Below are positions 11,819-23,900 of a stretch of DNA of 64,000 bases, one piece after another. The notes under the pieces were generated by a model that saw only the letters and a list, made by a program, of their open reading frames with translations, ran no database searches and was not told where the DNA came from. Origin of the DNA: Agroathelia rolfsii (lineage: Eukaryota; Basidiomycota; Agaricomycetes; Amylocorticiales; Amylocorticiaceae); NCBI GenBank assembly GCA_018343915.1, contig JABRWF010000001.1:2666001-2730000 (forward strand), given 5' to 3'. A program made the position numbers and the translations under genes. Positions within the stretch are counted from its first letter, which is position 1; every line of letters begins with the position of its first letter.

Positions 11819-12890
11819 AGTATGTATGCAAGACAAGATGTAGGAGTTGGAGATGGTACCGTATGGCTATCATCTACCTAGTATTTATACATTTTGAATT
11901 TCATTTCGGCTCCCTGCGGGTATTGCGTCTGCGTCAGCCAGCCAATATGTTTTCTAATGCTGAATTGATAAGTCCGACTCGTATACATCTAAGACGCGAT
12001 AGCTTACTCATCACGAAGGTTTCTGTGACGAGCCATTTCGGACTGACATTGGGAGTGTAATCATGTTACCCACCCCCCCTATGAACAGGCACGAGAAGAG
12101 ATGGACATGCGGAGTATGAGATATTGAAGTGAGAAGTACAACGTCAGACACTGTTACTCCATGGGGAAATCGATTTGCACGATAGCTTATCTCATACATG
12201 AGACTACAGATAACTTCTATCAGCAATCATATTTCCTCTCATCCGGGCAAATAAAGCATTGGCTAGCTATGAAAAAAAAACCGTAAAAATGGCGTTTTAC
12301 AGTAGTCTTAGCCACAATATACACGAGTACCGATGGAGATTTCGAAAAGTCACTTTATTGGGCAAAAATGTTGAAATCACGAGCTTATCATGGCGACTGT
12401 AACGAACGCCTGTTATAGGCAAGTTTCCTTATTTGTGCTTCTGCCGCATGTACGAGTTTTTCCTATCTCTTCGTGTTTCTAATGTACAGCTTTCTCTTGT
12501 TCTCATACTTCACTACCATGGCCACTTTACCAGGGATAAATTGCCATAATTATTCAAGTATTTACATGTATATAAGAACAATCTCATGTACTACAATCTA
12601 CAGTGTCTCTTGCGTGTTTATTCGTCTTGTTTGATTTATCCGACACTCCGGTGCTGCTTGATCATCTCGCGTCACGCGTTACCCGCCGGTATAATTTCCT
12701 TTTTCAAAAAAAGGCCAAGGAAAAAGCTTCCTGTAAACTCGGAAACGGTACTGATGGAGATGCGCAAGCCCCTGGATTGACCCGGATGTTTGCATCATTG
12801 CGTCTGTGCATCACTACACAAAAAGACAATGGTATAGTGAATACAAAAGTCGAGTGATACACATGAATTGAAAAGGCGACCAAAAACAAG
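11819..12890. other. Intergenic: alcohol dehydrogenase promoter side and CBF5 3' flank
   Basis: About 1.07 kb without a supportable gene, A/T-rich between 12230 and 12600. It should hold the promoter of the alcohol dehydrogenase (near 11819-12060) and the 3' UTR of CBF5. Its right end carries copy B of the 63-bp repeat. Confidence 0.5.
12764..12826. repeat. 63-bp dispersed repeat, copy B
   Basis: Begins GCAAGCCCCTGG and contains GGATGTTTGCATCATTGC, then TGTGCATCA and ACACAAAAAGA, matching 10137-10199 at the same length. It lies about 65 bases beyond the CBF5 stop codon, so it is probably part of the CBF5 3' UTR, and copy A would then be a duplicate of that flank. Confidence 0.8.
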
Positions 12891-14777
12891 TTATTCAGCT
12901 GCAGCAAGCGACTCCCTCGCCTTTTTCTCCTTCTTTAGCCTCTTTTTCTCCCTTTTAGCCTCTTCGTCCTCAGCCGTTCCCTCAGCTGCCTGTGCTGCTT
13001 CCTTGGCAGCTTTTTTCTCCTTTTTAAGCTTCTTGCGCAGTGCCTTAGCCTCCTCATCTTCGGCTTCGCCGTTTTCTACGGCCATGGAAACATCAGCGTC
13101 TACCATCTCCGGAATCTCGGACTTGCGCTTGCGCTTCTTCTCCTTTTCTTTGGTGGAAATGTCTTCTTCTGTAACGGACGTTGATGCGGTTAGCGTAGGT
13201 TCTGCTACAGGTACTGTCGAGGGCGCTGGTTGCGCAGGAGATGTCTGTTTGAAAAGAGAATAGATGAATATTGAGCACCATGAGAGAAAAGCCCCCCGCA
13301 ATCACGGATAGAACATACCTCATCCCTCTGATAGTCAACATAGTCCTTGCTCCAATCCGTAGGAGTGACACCAGGCAGCTTCTCACCATGTTTACCCAGC
13401 TTGCCATCTTTGATCATTTTTTTCTTCTGCAAAGCGACAGGTCCAAGACCCCATCGTCTTGGGTACTGATCACGCTCCATGATGCAGCGCTTAACTTTGG
13501 CGACGACACCGTGATCACAGGTGGCGAGTTCTACAGTCGACATCTGGGCAATAGCAATGGCAATAGCCTCACCTGGTGAACGGTCAGAGCTTGGTTCAGT
13601 GATGGATAGAAAGATGTTATATTTTACCCTTGGTAGTAATAAGGACAACCTCCTCGTTGACAGAAATATCGGCCTCGTAGCGGAGCAGACCAGGAATCAT
13701 AAGTTTGGCACCGTAGCAAACAGCGTTGACTGCGCTGTCCTTGACGACAATACGTTTGTATCCGACCAACAGGCATTCCAAAGGACGGATAACTCGTCGA
13801 AGGTACGATTCTACAGAGATGAGTTAGTTGCCGATCAACAAACGAAAGTTCACGAAACTGACCATCGCGGGTGTTGTCATACATCCACTGAGCATCCAAT
13901 ACATCGTGCATGGTGACAATCTCGTCATTCTCGCTGAGCGCACCACTGCGCACACGCCGCAGTTCTTGCATGTGTCCGCCGACACCGAGCAAGAGACCAA
14001 GGTGGACGCAAAGCGTTCGAATATAGGTACCCGCTTCGCATGATACCCAGAAAACGCCCAGATTGCGCTTCTCATCGAACTCGATGAGTTTTGACTCGTG
14101 AATAGTGCGGATTCGGAGCTGACGCTTAACGGCCGAGATGAGCGGAGGTCGTTGGAAGAGTGCGCCCGTCAGAGTTTGCAGTGCTCTAGGTAGAGCGGTG
14201 GGGTTCGGCAGCGAGGAGTGCAGTCTAATTACACAGACGTATTCCTTGCCTAAATGAATGGCATTAGAGATAAAGAAAAATTGAATTAGTCCAAGATAAA
14301 ATAGCACACCTGCGCCTTGCTGGGACTTGACCAGACGAGTAGCACGGTCGATGCACACAATCAGGCATCCAGTTACTTTAGGGTCAAGCGTTCCACTGTG
14401 ACCAGTCTTTTCGACACGCAGTATCCGCCTGAGCCACGCAACGACTTCATGAGATGAGGGGTTGGAAGGCTTGTCCAAGTTAATGACACCAGATCTAGCG
14501 CAGTACAGTATTGTTAAATATTATCTAAGAAAAAACACAACTAGAAGCGGTCCCACTTGATGTATGATTGAATATCACGCTTCAGAGGGCTGCAGCCAGA
14601 TGGGATGGGTGTGAAGTGACTGGAGCGGACAAGGAGTTTGTCATAATTTTTCAAGAGCAGTGGCCATTGAGAGGTATCAAGTTTGGGTTGGGCATCTTCG
14701 GATTTTATGGCATAGTCGCCGCCGAGTTGGGCAGAGGCAACTTGCTCTCGTGTAAGTGTATTTGAAGACGGAGCCAT
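12891..14777 (-). CDS. CBF5: CBF5/dyskerin, H/ACA snoRNP pseudouridine synthase
   Basis: Catalytic subunit of H/ACA snoRNPs; converts uridine to pseudouridine in rRNA and snRNA in the nucleolus. From the ATG at 14777: the dyskerin-like N-terminal segment ([20 protein letters not shown]), then [20 protein letters not shown] and the TruB catalytic loop [14 protein letters not shown] with the essential Asp. [29 protein letters not shown] and [15 protein letters not shown] follow. The PUA domain lies around [13 protein letters not shown], and the conserved RWGLGP segment follows. The tail is a lysine/glutamate-rich KKE/D region ([14 protein letters not shown]) to the stop at 12891. About 480 residues in six or so exons. 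It is divergent from eL22 with 646 bases between start codons, so two ribosome-production genes could share a promoter region. Confidence 0.96.
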
Positions 14778-15423
14778 GATTACAGCTCAAGGGTTCAGAG
14801 CAAACCAGATTGCTTTTGACCTCGAGGAGGATGTTTGGGAGAATCTGGGCGCCTCCGAAATCCGGCCGGCACTCAGCCATTTCTGTCCATCTGCACTGAT
14901 CGGAAGTATTTTGCTATTTGCAGCACAACCGGCCCGGGACCACTGGATTCAGTCGAGTGGTCTCTTTAACTGTTCATTTGCAGCACAATGATCACTGCAT
15001 CCCATTTCATATAAAAAATACACAATGAATCCACTGAAACAAGCCTCAAGGTAATTCAAGGAGCCATTTTTTTTATTGGTCTGTCGCAAAATAATAGCGA
15101 ACATGATATTCTAGTATGCAGTACTGGTACACTCCTTCCACTTCTATCATGACAGCACAGGTCCTTAAACCTTTTGCTTGAGAAATGAAGTTCTTTACTT
15201 CACAATAATCGTTTCGAACTAAATCCACTATTGTGATTGTGATGAATAGATTTAAAATGACCTTTGCATTTCAAAAAAGCACATTCCGTGACCGTGGGAA
15301 AATACGTGATGAGCTATACAGCAGGACATCATGCCGCATCTTTGCCAATCCTCCCGCCCAACAGCGCCTTCATTGACCACCGTTGTTCAAGACACCTCCC
15401 CCCGCCTCATTACTCCTGTCAAG
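14778..15423. other. Bidirectional upstream region of CBF5 and eL22
   Basis: 646 bases between two divergent ribosome-production genes. No coding frame with similarity, no RNA gene and no clear repeat was seen. The half nearest eL22 (from about 15320) is C/T-rich on the plus strand, as is common just upstream of fungal ribosomal protein start codons. Confidence 0.5.
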
Positions 15424-16055
15424 ATGGTTAGTGCCCAGTACTGCTTTGCTGAGTTACCTTCTCAGTAGGCTCACACTGGGTTATTTTTTCTCCCAATCTC
15501 TCCAAAAATGCATCTCTGCTCGCGCTATACCTTGTATGCGTTTGCGTGAATTGCTTTTTTAGCCCAAGGCCGCCGCTGGAAAGACTCCTGCTGCCAAGCA
15601 CAAGTTCGTTATCGACTACTCGAAGCCCGCCAGTGATGGCGTCTTTGATGGCGCAGACTTTGAAAAGTTCTTGCACGACCGTATCAAGGTCGATGGCAAG
15701 GCCGGCCAGCTCGGCGAGAGCGTCAAGATCACACGTGATGGTACGAGTTGTCTCCCTTGCATTATGACCGGCCTGGTAAGCTCACAGAGGAATGATTATC
15801 GGGCAGGCAACACCAAGGTCACTGTGACCTCTAACGTCCCCTTCTCCAAGAGGTACCTCAAGTACCTCACCAAAAAGTTCCTCAAGAAGAACTCTCTAAG
15901 GGACTGGATCCGTGTCGTCGCCTCGTCCAAGGACGTTTACCAGCTCCGCTTCTACAACATCGCGTAAGTTCTCTCCCATCTTGACTGCACTCGGGGGGGT
16001 TTTTTTCTGAGCGATCTATTCCAGTGGTGCCGATGCGGAGGAAGACGAGGAGTAA
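15424..16055 (+). CDS. RPL22: 60S ribosomal protein eL22
   Basis: Structural protein of the large ribosomal subunit. Exons are 15424-15426 (start codon only), 15563-15740, 15807-15963 and 16025-16055, giving 122 residues. The protein reads [20 protein letters not shown], then [40 protein letters not shown] and [19 protein letters not shown], and ends with the acidic tail GADAEEDEE typical of eL22. The start codon is the last codon before intron 1 (ATG|GTTAGT), so the second exon begins directly with CCC for Pro2. Intron 1 is 136 bases, longer than its neighbours, and may contain regulatory sequence. Confidence 0.96.
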
Positions 16056-16346
16056 ATTGCTCATCCTCAATCCATCCAGTTCAGCCATCCTTAGGAGCAT
16101 CATACATACAGCTATCATGAATATGAGTGGTGTATTTGTCTGCTTTCACGATCTTGCTAAGTTATTTCGAACGGTTGTACGATTAGTTTTGTCGAATATA
16201 CCAACAAGGATTACTTGCAAAATCGTGTTTCACTACTCAGAATCGTTGGCTCAGAGCACATAAATCGGTTTTCAAGGGACCAAAAAAGAAAACGAATGAG
16301 ATTATGGTCCAGATCCAATACATTATATCCCAAAATGATACTATGT

Positions 16347-17641
16347 CTATTTTTTGCCGTTGACCGAGGCCCATTGCGAGTTGAAGCCCAAGATCGACGA
16401 AATGAGACTGGATGGCAATTAAGAGTTTGAGATCTTGCATCTTTGTTTTAAAAGAGGAGACCAGAACGTACCCAAATAGACCGAGAACACCGTCGTTGAG
16501 GTTGACAAGACCGATGTTGGATGCGGGGAGCCAAAGATCGAAGAGGTCGACTACGAATTGGTGGCGGGTTGCGTAGCGTGCCCTAGAAGAAAGTCCTGTT
16601 TAGAATCTCCAGCTAGGTGCAGAATACAGAATAGCGACGCACGCATAGATGGCACGTAGCTTGACCTGACGGTCGGCCTCGGCACCAACGTCCTTCTCGG
16701 ATGCGCTCAAGGTGCGGAGTTGCCTGGTCTCGTTAGCGAGACGAGCGGTCTTATTGACAATAGAGATAAATAAGTTATGTGTATGCAAATACTGTTTATT
16801 AGCATATAATGCTTGCTTACCTTGAATAAGCCATTGATGATCGAGAACAAGATCCCCGCGAGCCAGAATCGGTTGGCGGTCTTGTTCACCTTGGCGGCTG
16901 TGTCGGGCTTGAGTGTGATGAGTTTGATAGTTTGGGCCTGTACAAAATGCAAAATACAAAATTGAAAAGAAAAGGAATTCGGTGATAAGTCATATATTAG
17001 AGAATCCGGACGGCAGATAAATAAACACCCAGGACGTACCCAAACGATGGCGTCATAGCTCAGATAACCAAAATAGCTCAGCTGGCGCGCGATTGTGGCT
17101 AGCTTTTCGGGGACGACGGCGGAGGAGCCGGTAGCTTGCAGGGCGGCCTGGAGGTGTTCGAGGGGTTTTCCCAAGCGCAGGACTGTGGGTAGGAATCATA
17201 ACCATTAGTGAATGAACGCGGGTTAATTATGTGGGGTAGTGTAGCATGTAAGCAAGGGGGGCATGGGGCGGGGGCAGAAACGTACGCTTGCGGGCAGTCG
17301 CAAGATGGGTCTTGAGCGCATTCCATCGGACGGCATCGATTTTGTCTCCGCGTGAGATGAGGAACCAGGCGTAGAATCTGGCAAAGTATTGCACGGCACG
17401 GTAGGTCTACCAAAAAAGAGGACAAAGAGAATAGTCATTAGTATATCTTCTTAATGTTGTGGTGATTTGTGTATGTGTGCGGGGATAAACAATATAGTTG
17501 AATGTATGTATGCGCGCGTGTGACTTGGGAGTGTCTGCAGGCAGAGATGCATACCTTGTCGCGACCGACGGTGGTGCCCCAGACCTTGAGTGTCTGAGAG
17601 AGAGTAGGGTGGAAAATGATTTGGGAAGCGACGGAGGCCAT
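16347..17641 (-). CDS. PEX11: Peroxisomal membrane protein PEX11
   Basis: Membrane-shaping protein that drives peroxisome elongation and division. From the ATG at 17641 (MASVASQIIFHPTLSQTLKV) the exons read TYRAVQYFARFYAWFLI, LRLGKPLEHLQAALQA, ARQLSYFGYLSYDAIVWAQT and NRFWLAGILFSIINGLFK, the last being the conserved family segment. Then come TRQLRTLSASE and RHQFVVDLFDLWLPASNIGL. The C-terminal exon reads LISSILGFNSQWASVNGKK with the stop at 16347-16349. That frame is reached only by splicing the intron after VLGLFG to the acceptor ending CCATCCAG. Two hydrophobic segments fit the usual membrane contacts. An upstream in-frame ATG (17755) would add a hydrophobic extension; I prefer 17641 because family similarity starts there. 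Divergent from fumarase. Confidence 0.92.
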
Positions 17642-18185
17642 GCTGGTGGTGTTGGTCTGGACGGAAGAGAGGTGTGGGACGATGGCGGCGGTAAGCAAGA
17701 CTAGCAGTGCGGAGGAGGCGACGGCGATGGCCCATATACGTCGGAGCATCGTCATCCTTGGCTTGCTGCCTATAGCCGGTCTGGATCACTTTTTGTGCTG
17801 GGTGAGTTATGTTGTTCGATTTCACGTGGATTCAGAAAAAAAAAGTGTGTGTGATAAATGGAATATGTAATGACCGGTGTATGCGCTCGCCGAGCACAGT
17901 GTGTTTGCTAATGGTAGCTACAACTTGCATTTCTTTTCCTCTCCCTTGCGCTTTTACCAGGCGACAGACAATGGCTGTCGACCCCGCACATGCGGTAGCG
18001 GCGAATGCGGATATTTCTTTTGGCTGCAATGACGGAACAAGTCGGACTGTTGCGGGCGGGAATTCATAAACGCAGACAATCTGCCAACTTTTCTATCCTT
18101 CACTTTCTCTCCTGCTCTTATACAGCACACCCTCCGTCGCCTACTTGCCTGTGAGCCCAAACCCGTCCGGATATATCACTCCATC
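17642..18185. other. Bidirectional upstream region of PEX11 and fumarase
   Basis: 544 bases between divergent start codons. No coding similarity, RNA gene or repeat recognised. It should hold both promoters; no defined regulator site can be named from sequence alone. Confidence 0.5.
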
Positions 18186-20193
18186 ATGTCCCTCCCGTCA
18201 AGAGTAAGGACGTCATCATGTATATACAATGTTAGGGGCCATGTGATTAACCCGTCACAACTATTGCAGTGCCTGCATTTCTCTCGTCATGCTAGACTAC
18301 CGGTCCGACACTTTTCGACCTCTCTGCGCTCCATGGTGAGCATAAATAGTCAAGATCCAACCGTATTGATTAACCCAATAACACCATGCAGGAGCAAACA
18401 TACCGAACGGAGCGCGACACCTTTGGTGAACTCAAGGTCCCCGCAGACCGCTACTGGGGTGCGCAGACCCAGCGGTACGTGTCTGCGTGGATTGAATCAG
18501 CCATTCCAAGATACTGATAACTTTGCCATTTCTCCCTTAGATCTCTTTTGAACTTTGACATTGGAGGCGAGACGGAGAGGCTGCCCCCGCCTCTCATCAA
18601 GGCCTTTGGTGTGCTCAAAAAGTCGGCGGCGATCGTCAATGCGACGTACGGCCTCGACAGCAAGGTTTCTGATGCGATTCAAAAAGCCGCAGATGATGTA
18701 CGGACACTGCCCTTGTGTTCGTTCGTATACTGAATTTACATGATTTCGTTAACTAGGTTATCTCCGGCAAGCTCATCGACCACTTCCCCCTCGTCGTCTT
18801 CCAGACCGGCAGTGGCACGCAGAGCAACATGAACGTCAACGAGGTCATCTCCAACCGTGCTATTGAGCTCCTTGGTGGCGAGCTGGGCTCCAAGAAGCCC
18901 GTGCACCCCAATGATCACGTTAACATGTCGCAGAGCAGCAACGATACGTGAGTGCTATAATATTGGTAAAGTATGCAACTGATACAATAAAATTGCTAGT
19001 TTCCCTACTGCGATGCACGTCGCCGCTGTGACGGAACTGACCAACTCGCTGCTCCCTGCCCTGCAGGAGCTGCACGATGCGCTGAACGAAAAGGCCAAGT
19101 CGTTTGACAAGATTATCAAGATTGGTCGTACGCATCTTCAGGTATGCCATTAACGTTAAAAAAAGCAAAATGATAAACTGACAGTAAACTATACAGGATG
19201 CTACGCCTCTCACTCTTGGCCAAGAGTTCAGCGGCTACGTGCAGCAGATCGCCAACGGCATCGATCGCGTCAAGGATGTTATTCCTCGCCTGAGCTTGTT
19301 GGCCCAGGGCGGAACGGCCGTCGGCACGGTAAATATCGCCATCTTTCAAGCTGATTCTCATTTAACAATTGCTACCACAGGGCCTCAACACCAAGAAGGG
19401 CTTCGACGTCAAGGTCGCTGCCGAGATTACAAAGATCACCGGGATCGAATTCAAGACGGCGCCAAACAAGTTCGAGGCGCTGGCGAGCCACGACGCGCTG
19501 GTGGAGGCGCATGGCGCGTTGAACGTGATCGCGTGCTCGTTGATGAAGATCGCAAACGATATTCGCTTCCTGGCATCTGGCCCGCGTTGCGGCTTTGGCG
19601 AGCTGTCGCTGCCGGAGAACGAACCGGGAAGCAGCATTATGCCGGGTAAGGTGAATCCGACGCAGTGCGAGGCAGTGACGATGGTCGCCGCGCAGGTGAT
19701 TGGGAACCAGACAGCTGTGAGCGTGGCGGGCGCGAGTGGGCAGTTTGAGCTGAACGTGTTCAAACCGGTGATTATCAAGAATGTATTGCAGAGCATTCGT
19801 CTCCTCACGGATGGTGGGTGGTTATATATACAAGCCGGATGATATTGATTGAGATTGTTTCCTTCAGCCTCTCGGTCGTTCACGAACAACTGCGTCGTCG
19901 GAATTGAGGCCAACGAGCAGAGGATCAACACACTCTTGAACGAGTCACTCATGTTGGCGACGATTCTCAACAGCCACCTGGGCTACGACAGTATGTGGCA
20001 GGATATTATGTATGATCAGGGGATGATGGCTAATTATATAACATTTTTTGCAGACGTGGCCAAGTGCGCGAAAAAGGCACACAAGGAGGGCACGACGCTG
20101 AAGGAGGCGACGGTCGCACTCGGATTCCTGACGCCCGAGGAGTTTGACGCCAAGGTGCGGCCGGAGTTGATGCTGTACCCGGATGAGCCTTAG
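18186..20193 (+). CDS. FUM1: Fumarate hydratase class II with mitochondrial leader
   Basis: Fumarase of the TCA cycle; interconverts fumarate and L-malate as a homotetramer. The first two exons encode a basic, Ser/Leu-rich leader ([20 protein letters not shown]) fitting a mitochondrial presequence, ending in Met whose ATG (18333-18335) is the last codon before intron 2. The mature part reads [52 protein letters not shown] and [17 protein letters not shown]. The fumarase/aspartase signature is [11 protein letters not shown], holding the SS-loop serine. The end is [16 protein letters not shown]. About 485 residues in roughly nine exons. Sequence order and signature place it in class II (FumC type). 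The second in-frame ATG could start a leaderless cytosolic form; see findings. Confidence 0.96.
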
Positions 20194-20972
20194 AGAGGGA
20201 GAGTTCAAGTTGCTACGGGATATGACTGTATTACATGTATATAATATATATATATATAATTTTCAATCTTTTCGGATATGGCGTGTGACGTGATGGTTGT
20301 GACCAAGTGACACTTAGGGTCAGCACAGCCACAACACCGTGTGTGGCTGTGGCAAGTTGAAGTGGGCATCTGGGCAATAGGCCAAGCAGCAGCAGCGCAA
20401 GGAGTCCGAGAGTTGCCAGTGTCTGTGCAAACAGCTCGAGCAGTGTCCGGCCTCGATGTTGTCTCGCGGAATAGATTGCAAATAGCAATCGCAATTAATA
20501 CACCATTTATTCTATAGCAAAGTCTTGTATACTTGGTTATATGCCGAGGTTGTATTCCGCCACTGTTGTATGTGTTGTTGCCGGCGCAGGAGTGAGTGTT
20601 GTTGCTGCGTTTCTGTTCACTAAAAGCGGAATGGGCCACATATCCCATTCGTTGGAATTTATTATGGAAAAAGATGGGCAAAGTCGGACCCGGCCGCGTC
20701 CTGACTGACGCCCTCTCTCTCCTCTCTCCAAATCGCTCTCATCCTCGCCCTCTCAGGCCGTTGCGAGCCAACCGCCCCCACAGTCGTCCTCGACGCCTCC
20801 AATAACGGGCCCTCTCTTGTCCTTTTTCTCTTGTATCCATCTATTCTTCTTCTTCTCCTTATTTAATATTCACAGCCCCTACTAAAGCCCTAGGGCGTCA
20901 AAATCCCTCCCATCCTGGCTCCCTCTTCCCCCCATCGAGCCTGCTTTCTTCGATCACTCGTCCCTATAACCA
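20194..20972. other. Intergenic: fumarase 3' flank and INO80 upstream region
   Basis: 779 bases without a supportable gene. It holds a short TA-dinucleotide tract at 20240-20260, an inverted repeat at 20324-20351 (listed separately) and, from about 20690, a C/T-rich stretch running to the INO80 start codon that looks like a fungal promoter and 5' UTR. Confidence 0.5.
20324..20351. repeat. Perfect 10-bp inverted repeat with 8-base loop
   Basis: Arms 20324-20333 (CACAGCCACA) and 20342-20351 (TGTGGCTGTG) are exact reverse complements, separated by ACACCGTG. It lies about 130 bases after the fumarase stop codon and may be in its 3' UTR. It could fold as a hairpin in RNA, or be a palindromic protein site; nothing shows which. 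Confidence 0.6.
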
Positions 20973-23900
20973 ATGTCTTTAAGCAGGATCCTCAACGACG
21001 GCCCTCCGCCATATCAGAATAGACCTTCAGTACCTACTGTTGCTGCACCACCACCAGTACCTGCTGAGCCTGCACCAGCTGTGTCAGTTCCTCCTCTGGT
21101 CGGTCCTGGCTATCCCGCGCCAGCTTCACCAGCCCATGTGCCATCATGGCAGCAGCAGCAGCAGCGTCGTTCATCTCCACAACAACAACCTTATTTTGAT
21201 GACGTGCACCATCCAGACGACTATATAACACCGATACGAGACCATAGTTATAGTAGCAGCCAACAGCACCATCGTCATGTTCATCCTGTTGAACACCTAC
21301 CACCTCCACCATCGCATCGACCAAACAGTCCAGAATGGACCCGATTTCATCAACGCGAATGGGCCCCTCCTGTCGATCCTGCACCACCTCCGGCTCTAGC
21401 TTCCTCCTCCTCCTCTTCTTCTACTATTACTACTAATAATAATACCACCACCGCGAGAAGTGGTCGTGGGCGTTATAGTTCTCGTGCCAATCTGGAAGAG
21501 CCATCTCATAGTCCGCCCCTGTCACAATCTGCTGCTGGTCCTCTGAGGCGCGACGCATCAATGTCCTCTGTAGCTACTCCTGTTGTTGTCCCAGAGCCGA
21601 CCGAGCTAGAGGTGCCACCGACTCAGCCTGCTGTTCAGCGTAAACGGCGTCGAGGACCTGAACCAGATACCGAGTATCAGCCATCTACTCAGCCCAAGGT
21701 GGGTCTTGTCATTCTAAAAAAAGAAAAGATCATTGAGACTGATGCTTCTTGTCCTCCCCTTCCACAGACACGTCGCAAGGGTACTTCCACCCGAGGCGGC
21801 GCTGCTGCCGCTGCTGGTGGTGGTGGTGGACGCAGCCGCAAATCCGAATCGGCACGGCTCTCGCAAACGGTCGTGCCACCCGGGTCGATGGCCGCGCCGC
21901 CGCTCGAGACGACGTTCCAGATCAACTCGCCTCCCATGTCCATCATGCCCATGTCCAACATCAACGACGACGAGTCCCAGCCAATATACGACTCTGACCT
22001 CGAGCTGAGCAAGGACGTGTGGCGTGCCGAGCTGAGTGCTTACGTCCTCGACACGCAGAAGCGCAAGCGGCAGGTCGAGGCCTGGTTCGAGGCGGGCGTG
22101 TCCGAGTGCAATGCGCGCACGGCCGCGACGATGTCGCATCATTATGCCGAGCGCATGGCGATGATTACCCCGCGGGGGATCTCGCCGTTGGAGGGTGGTA
22201 GCGAGAGGGCGAATGGACAGCATGGGTATCACCATGATGGTGCGTCGCCGCCGCTTGCAGGAGCAGCAGCAGTAGCAGCTGGTGAACTTGTCAACGGCTT
22301 TGCGAACGCAAATGGGGCTGGTGGTGCCGAGGCTAGCATGCATATTCTCGATCTCAATGCCGAGACTGCAGCTACGACAGCGACGGCGGGTAGTGCTGCC
22401 GGCGACGCCGAGCAGCCTAGCGCATCGGTCGCTGCCAGTGCTCCTTCAACAACCCGCACGAAGAAAAGGCCGCGCAAGTCTAAGGCTGCCACCGCAGCCG
22501 CTGCCGCTGCCGCCGCCTCTTCTGTCGCTACCGCCACGCTGGTATCGGATGATGGGAGCGAAGAGGAGGTGCCGCTCATAAATGCCTCTACTCATAAGCC
22601 TGCCAAGAAAAGACGCAAAATCGATCGCTCTGCAGCGGGAGGAGCTGGCACAACTGCTATACAGCCATCCTCGACCGTGATCAAGGCGGAGCCCTCGTCC
22701 GGCGATGTTGATGCCCTCAGTGGCACGATTCCGCCTGAGATGATCGTGGGCATTACCGCGCCCAGTGGTCTTGGTGGTTCCGAGTCGACAACGACGACGA
22801 CGACGAACACGAAATCCAAGAGTAAAGGCAAAGCTAAAGGGAAGAGCCTGCTCGCCAACGCTTCTGCTTCAGCTGTGCATCGCGAGCAGAGCATTGATAG
22901 TGCTGTTGGTCCGAGCGGGAGTACGGGCGGAGGCACGCCCAAGGCGGGGCGGACTGGCAAGCGTGGACAGCGCAAGATTTTGCCTTCGGATCCTTCCGCT
23001 ACGAGCGTTTCCATTGCTGGTGCTGGTGATGCTACTGGTGACGGTAGTGCGAGTGTCGCTGGAGGAGGTGGTGGTGGGAGCGATGCCGGAGGGGATACAA
23101 CCAAGCCGCCGTCGCGCCCGCCGACGCCGACGCTGGCGAACGGGAGCACGGTCGTGTTTGAGCTGAGCGAACATATTCCGCCGATGAAACGTGCAAGGAA
23201 CGTGGATGATCTGACGATGATGAAACGGATCAGGACGCTGGAGGAGCAGCAGCGTAAAGTGTGGACTGCGATTGCGCGGAGAGATATTCCGAGGGTATGT
23301 ATATATGAACATGCTTTTTTCTCTTTAGTGGGATGCTAAAAAAAAAAAATACCAATAATCATATTAAATAGGTTTACAAAGTCCAGCAAGTCGGCTCCGG
23401 CATGCGCGACACAATCCGGAGACGGCTCGCGACGGCGTGTTCGATGGCGGCGCGCAAGCCGCTGGTGGCGAAAGCAGGCAAGGCGGCGAAGGAGACCCAG
23501 GCGAGAGGCAAACGGCTCATGCGCGAGATGCTCGTGTTCTGGAAGAAGAACGAGCGCGAGGAGCGGGACGTTCGCAAGCGTGAGCAGAAGCAGGCGCTCG
23601 ACCGCGCGCGGCTGGAGGAGGAGAAGCGTGAGGAGGCGCGCCAGGCGAGGAAGCTCGAGTTTTTGATTAGCCAGACGGAACTGTATAGCCATTTCGTAGG
23701 CAATAAGCTGAAAAGTGGGTGTTTTCCATGTCTTGTTGTTGTTATGTTACTTTGGATGTTGACTCCCCTTGTCTGTTGTTTCTTGTAGCCTCTGAGATTG
23801 AGGGTGATGGGCCATCAGCGAACGTACCCGCCGGAGCTCAACTGGCGGATGTGGATCCTAATATGCTGCAGGACATCAACTTTGACGATGGTTTGTTTCA

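Noticed and set aside
21714..23149. Long minus-strand frames opposite the first INO80 exon
   Set aside because: High G/C and simple repeats keep the antisense open; the plus-strand exon continues into DBINO and ATPase domains.
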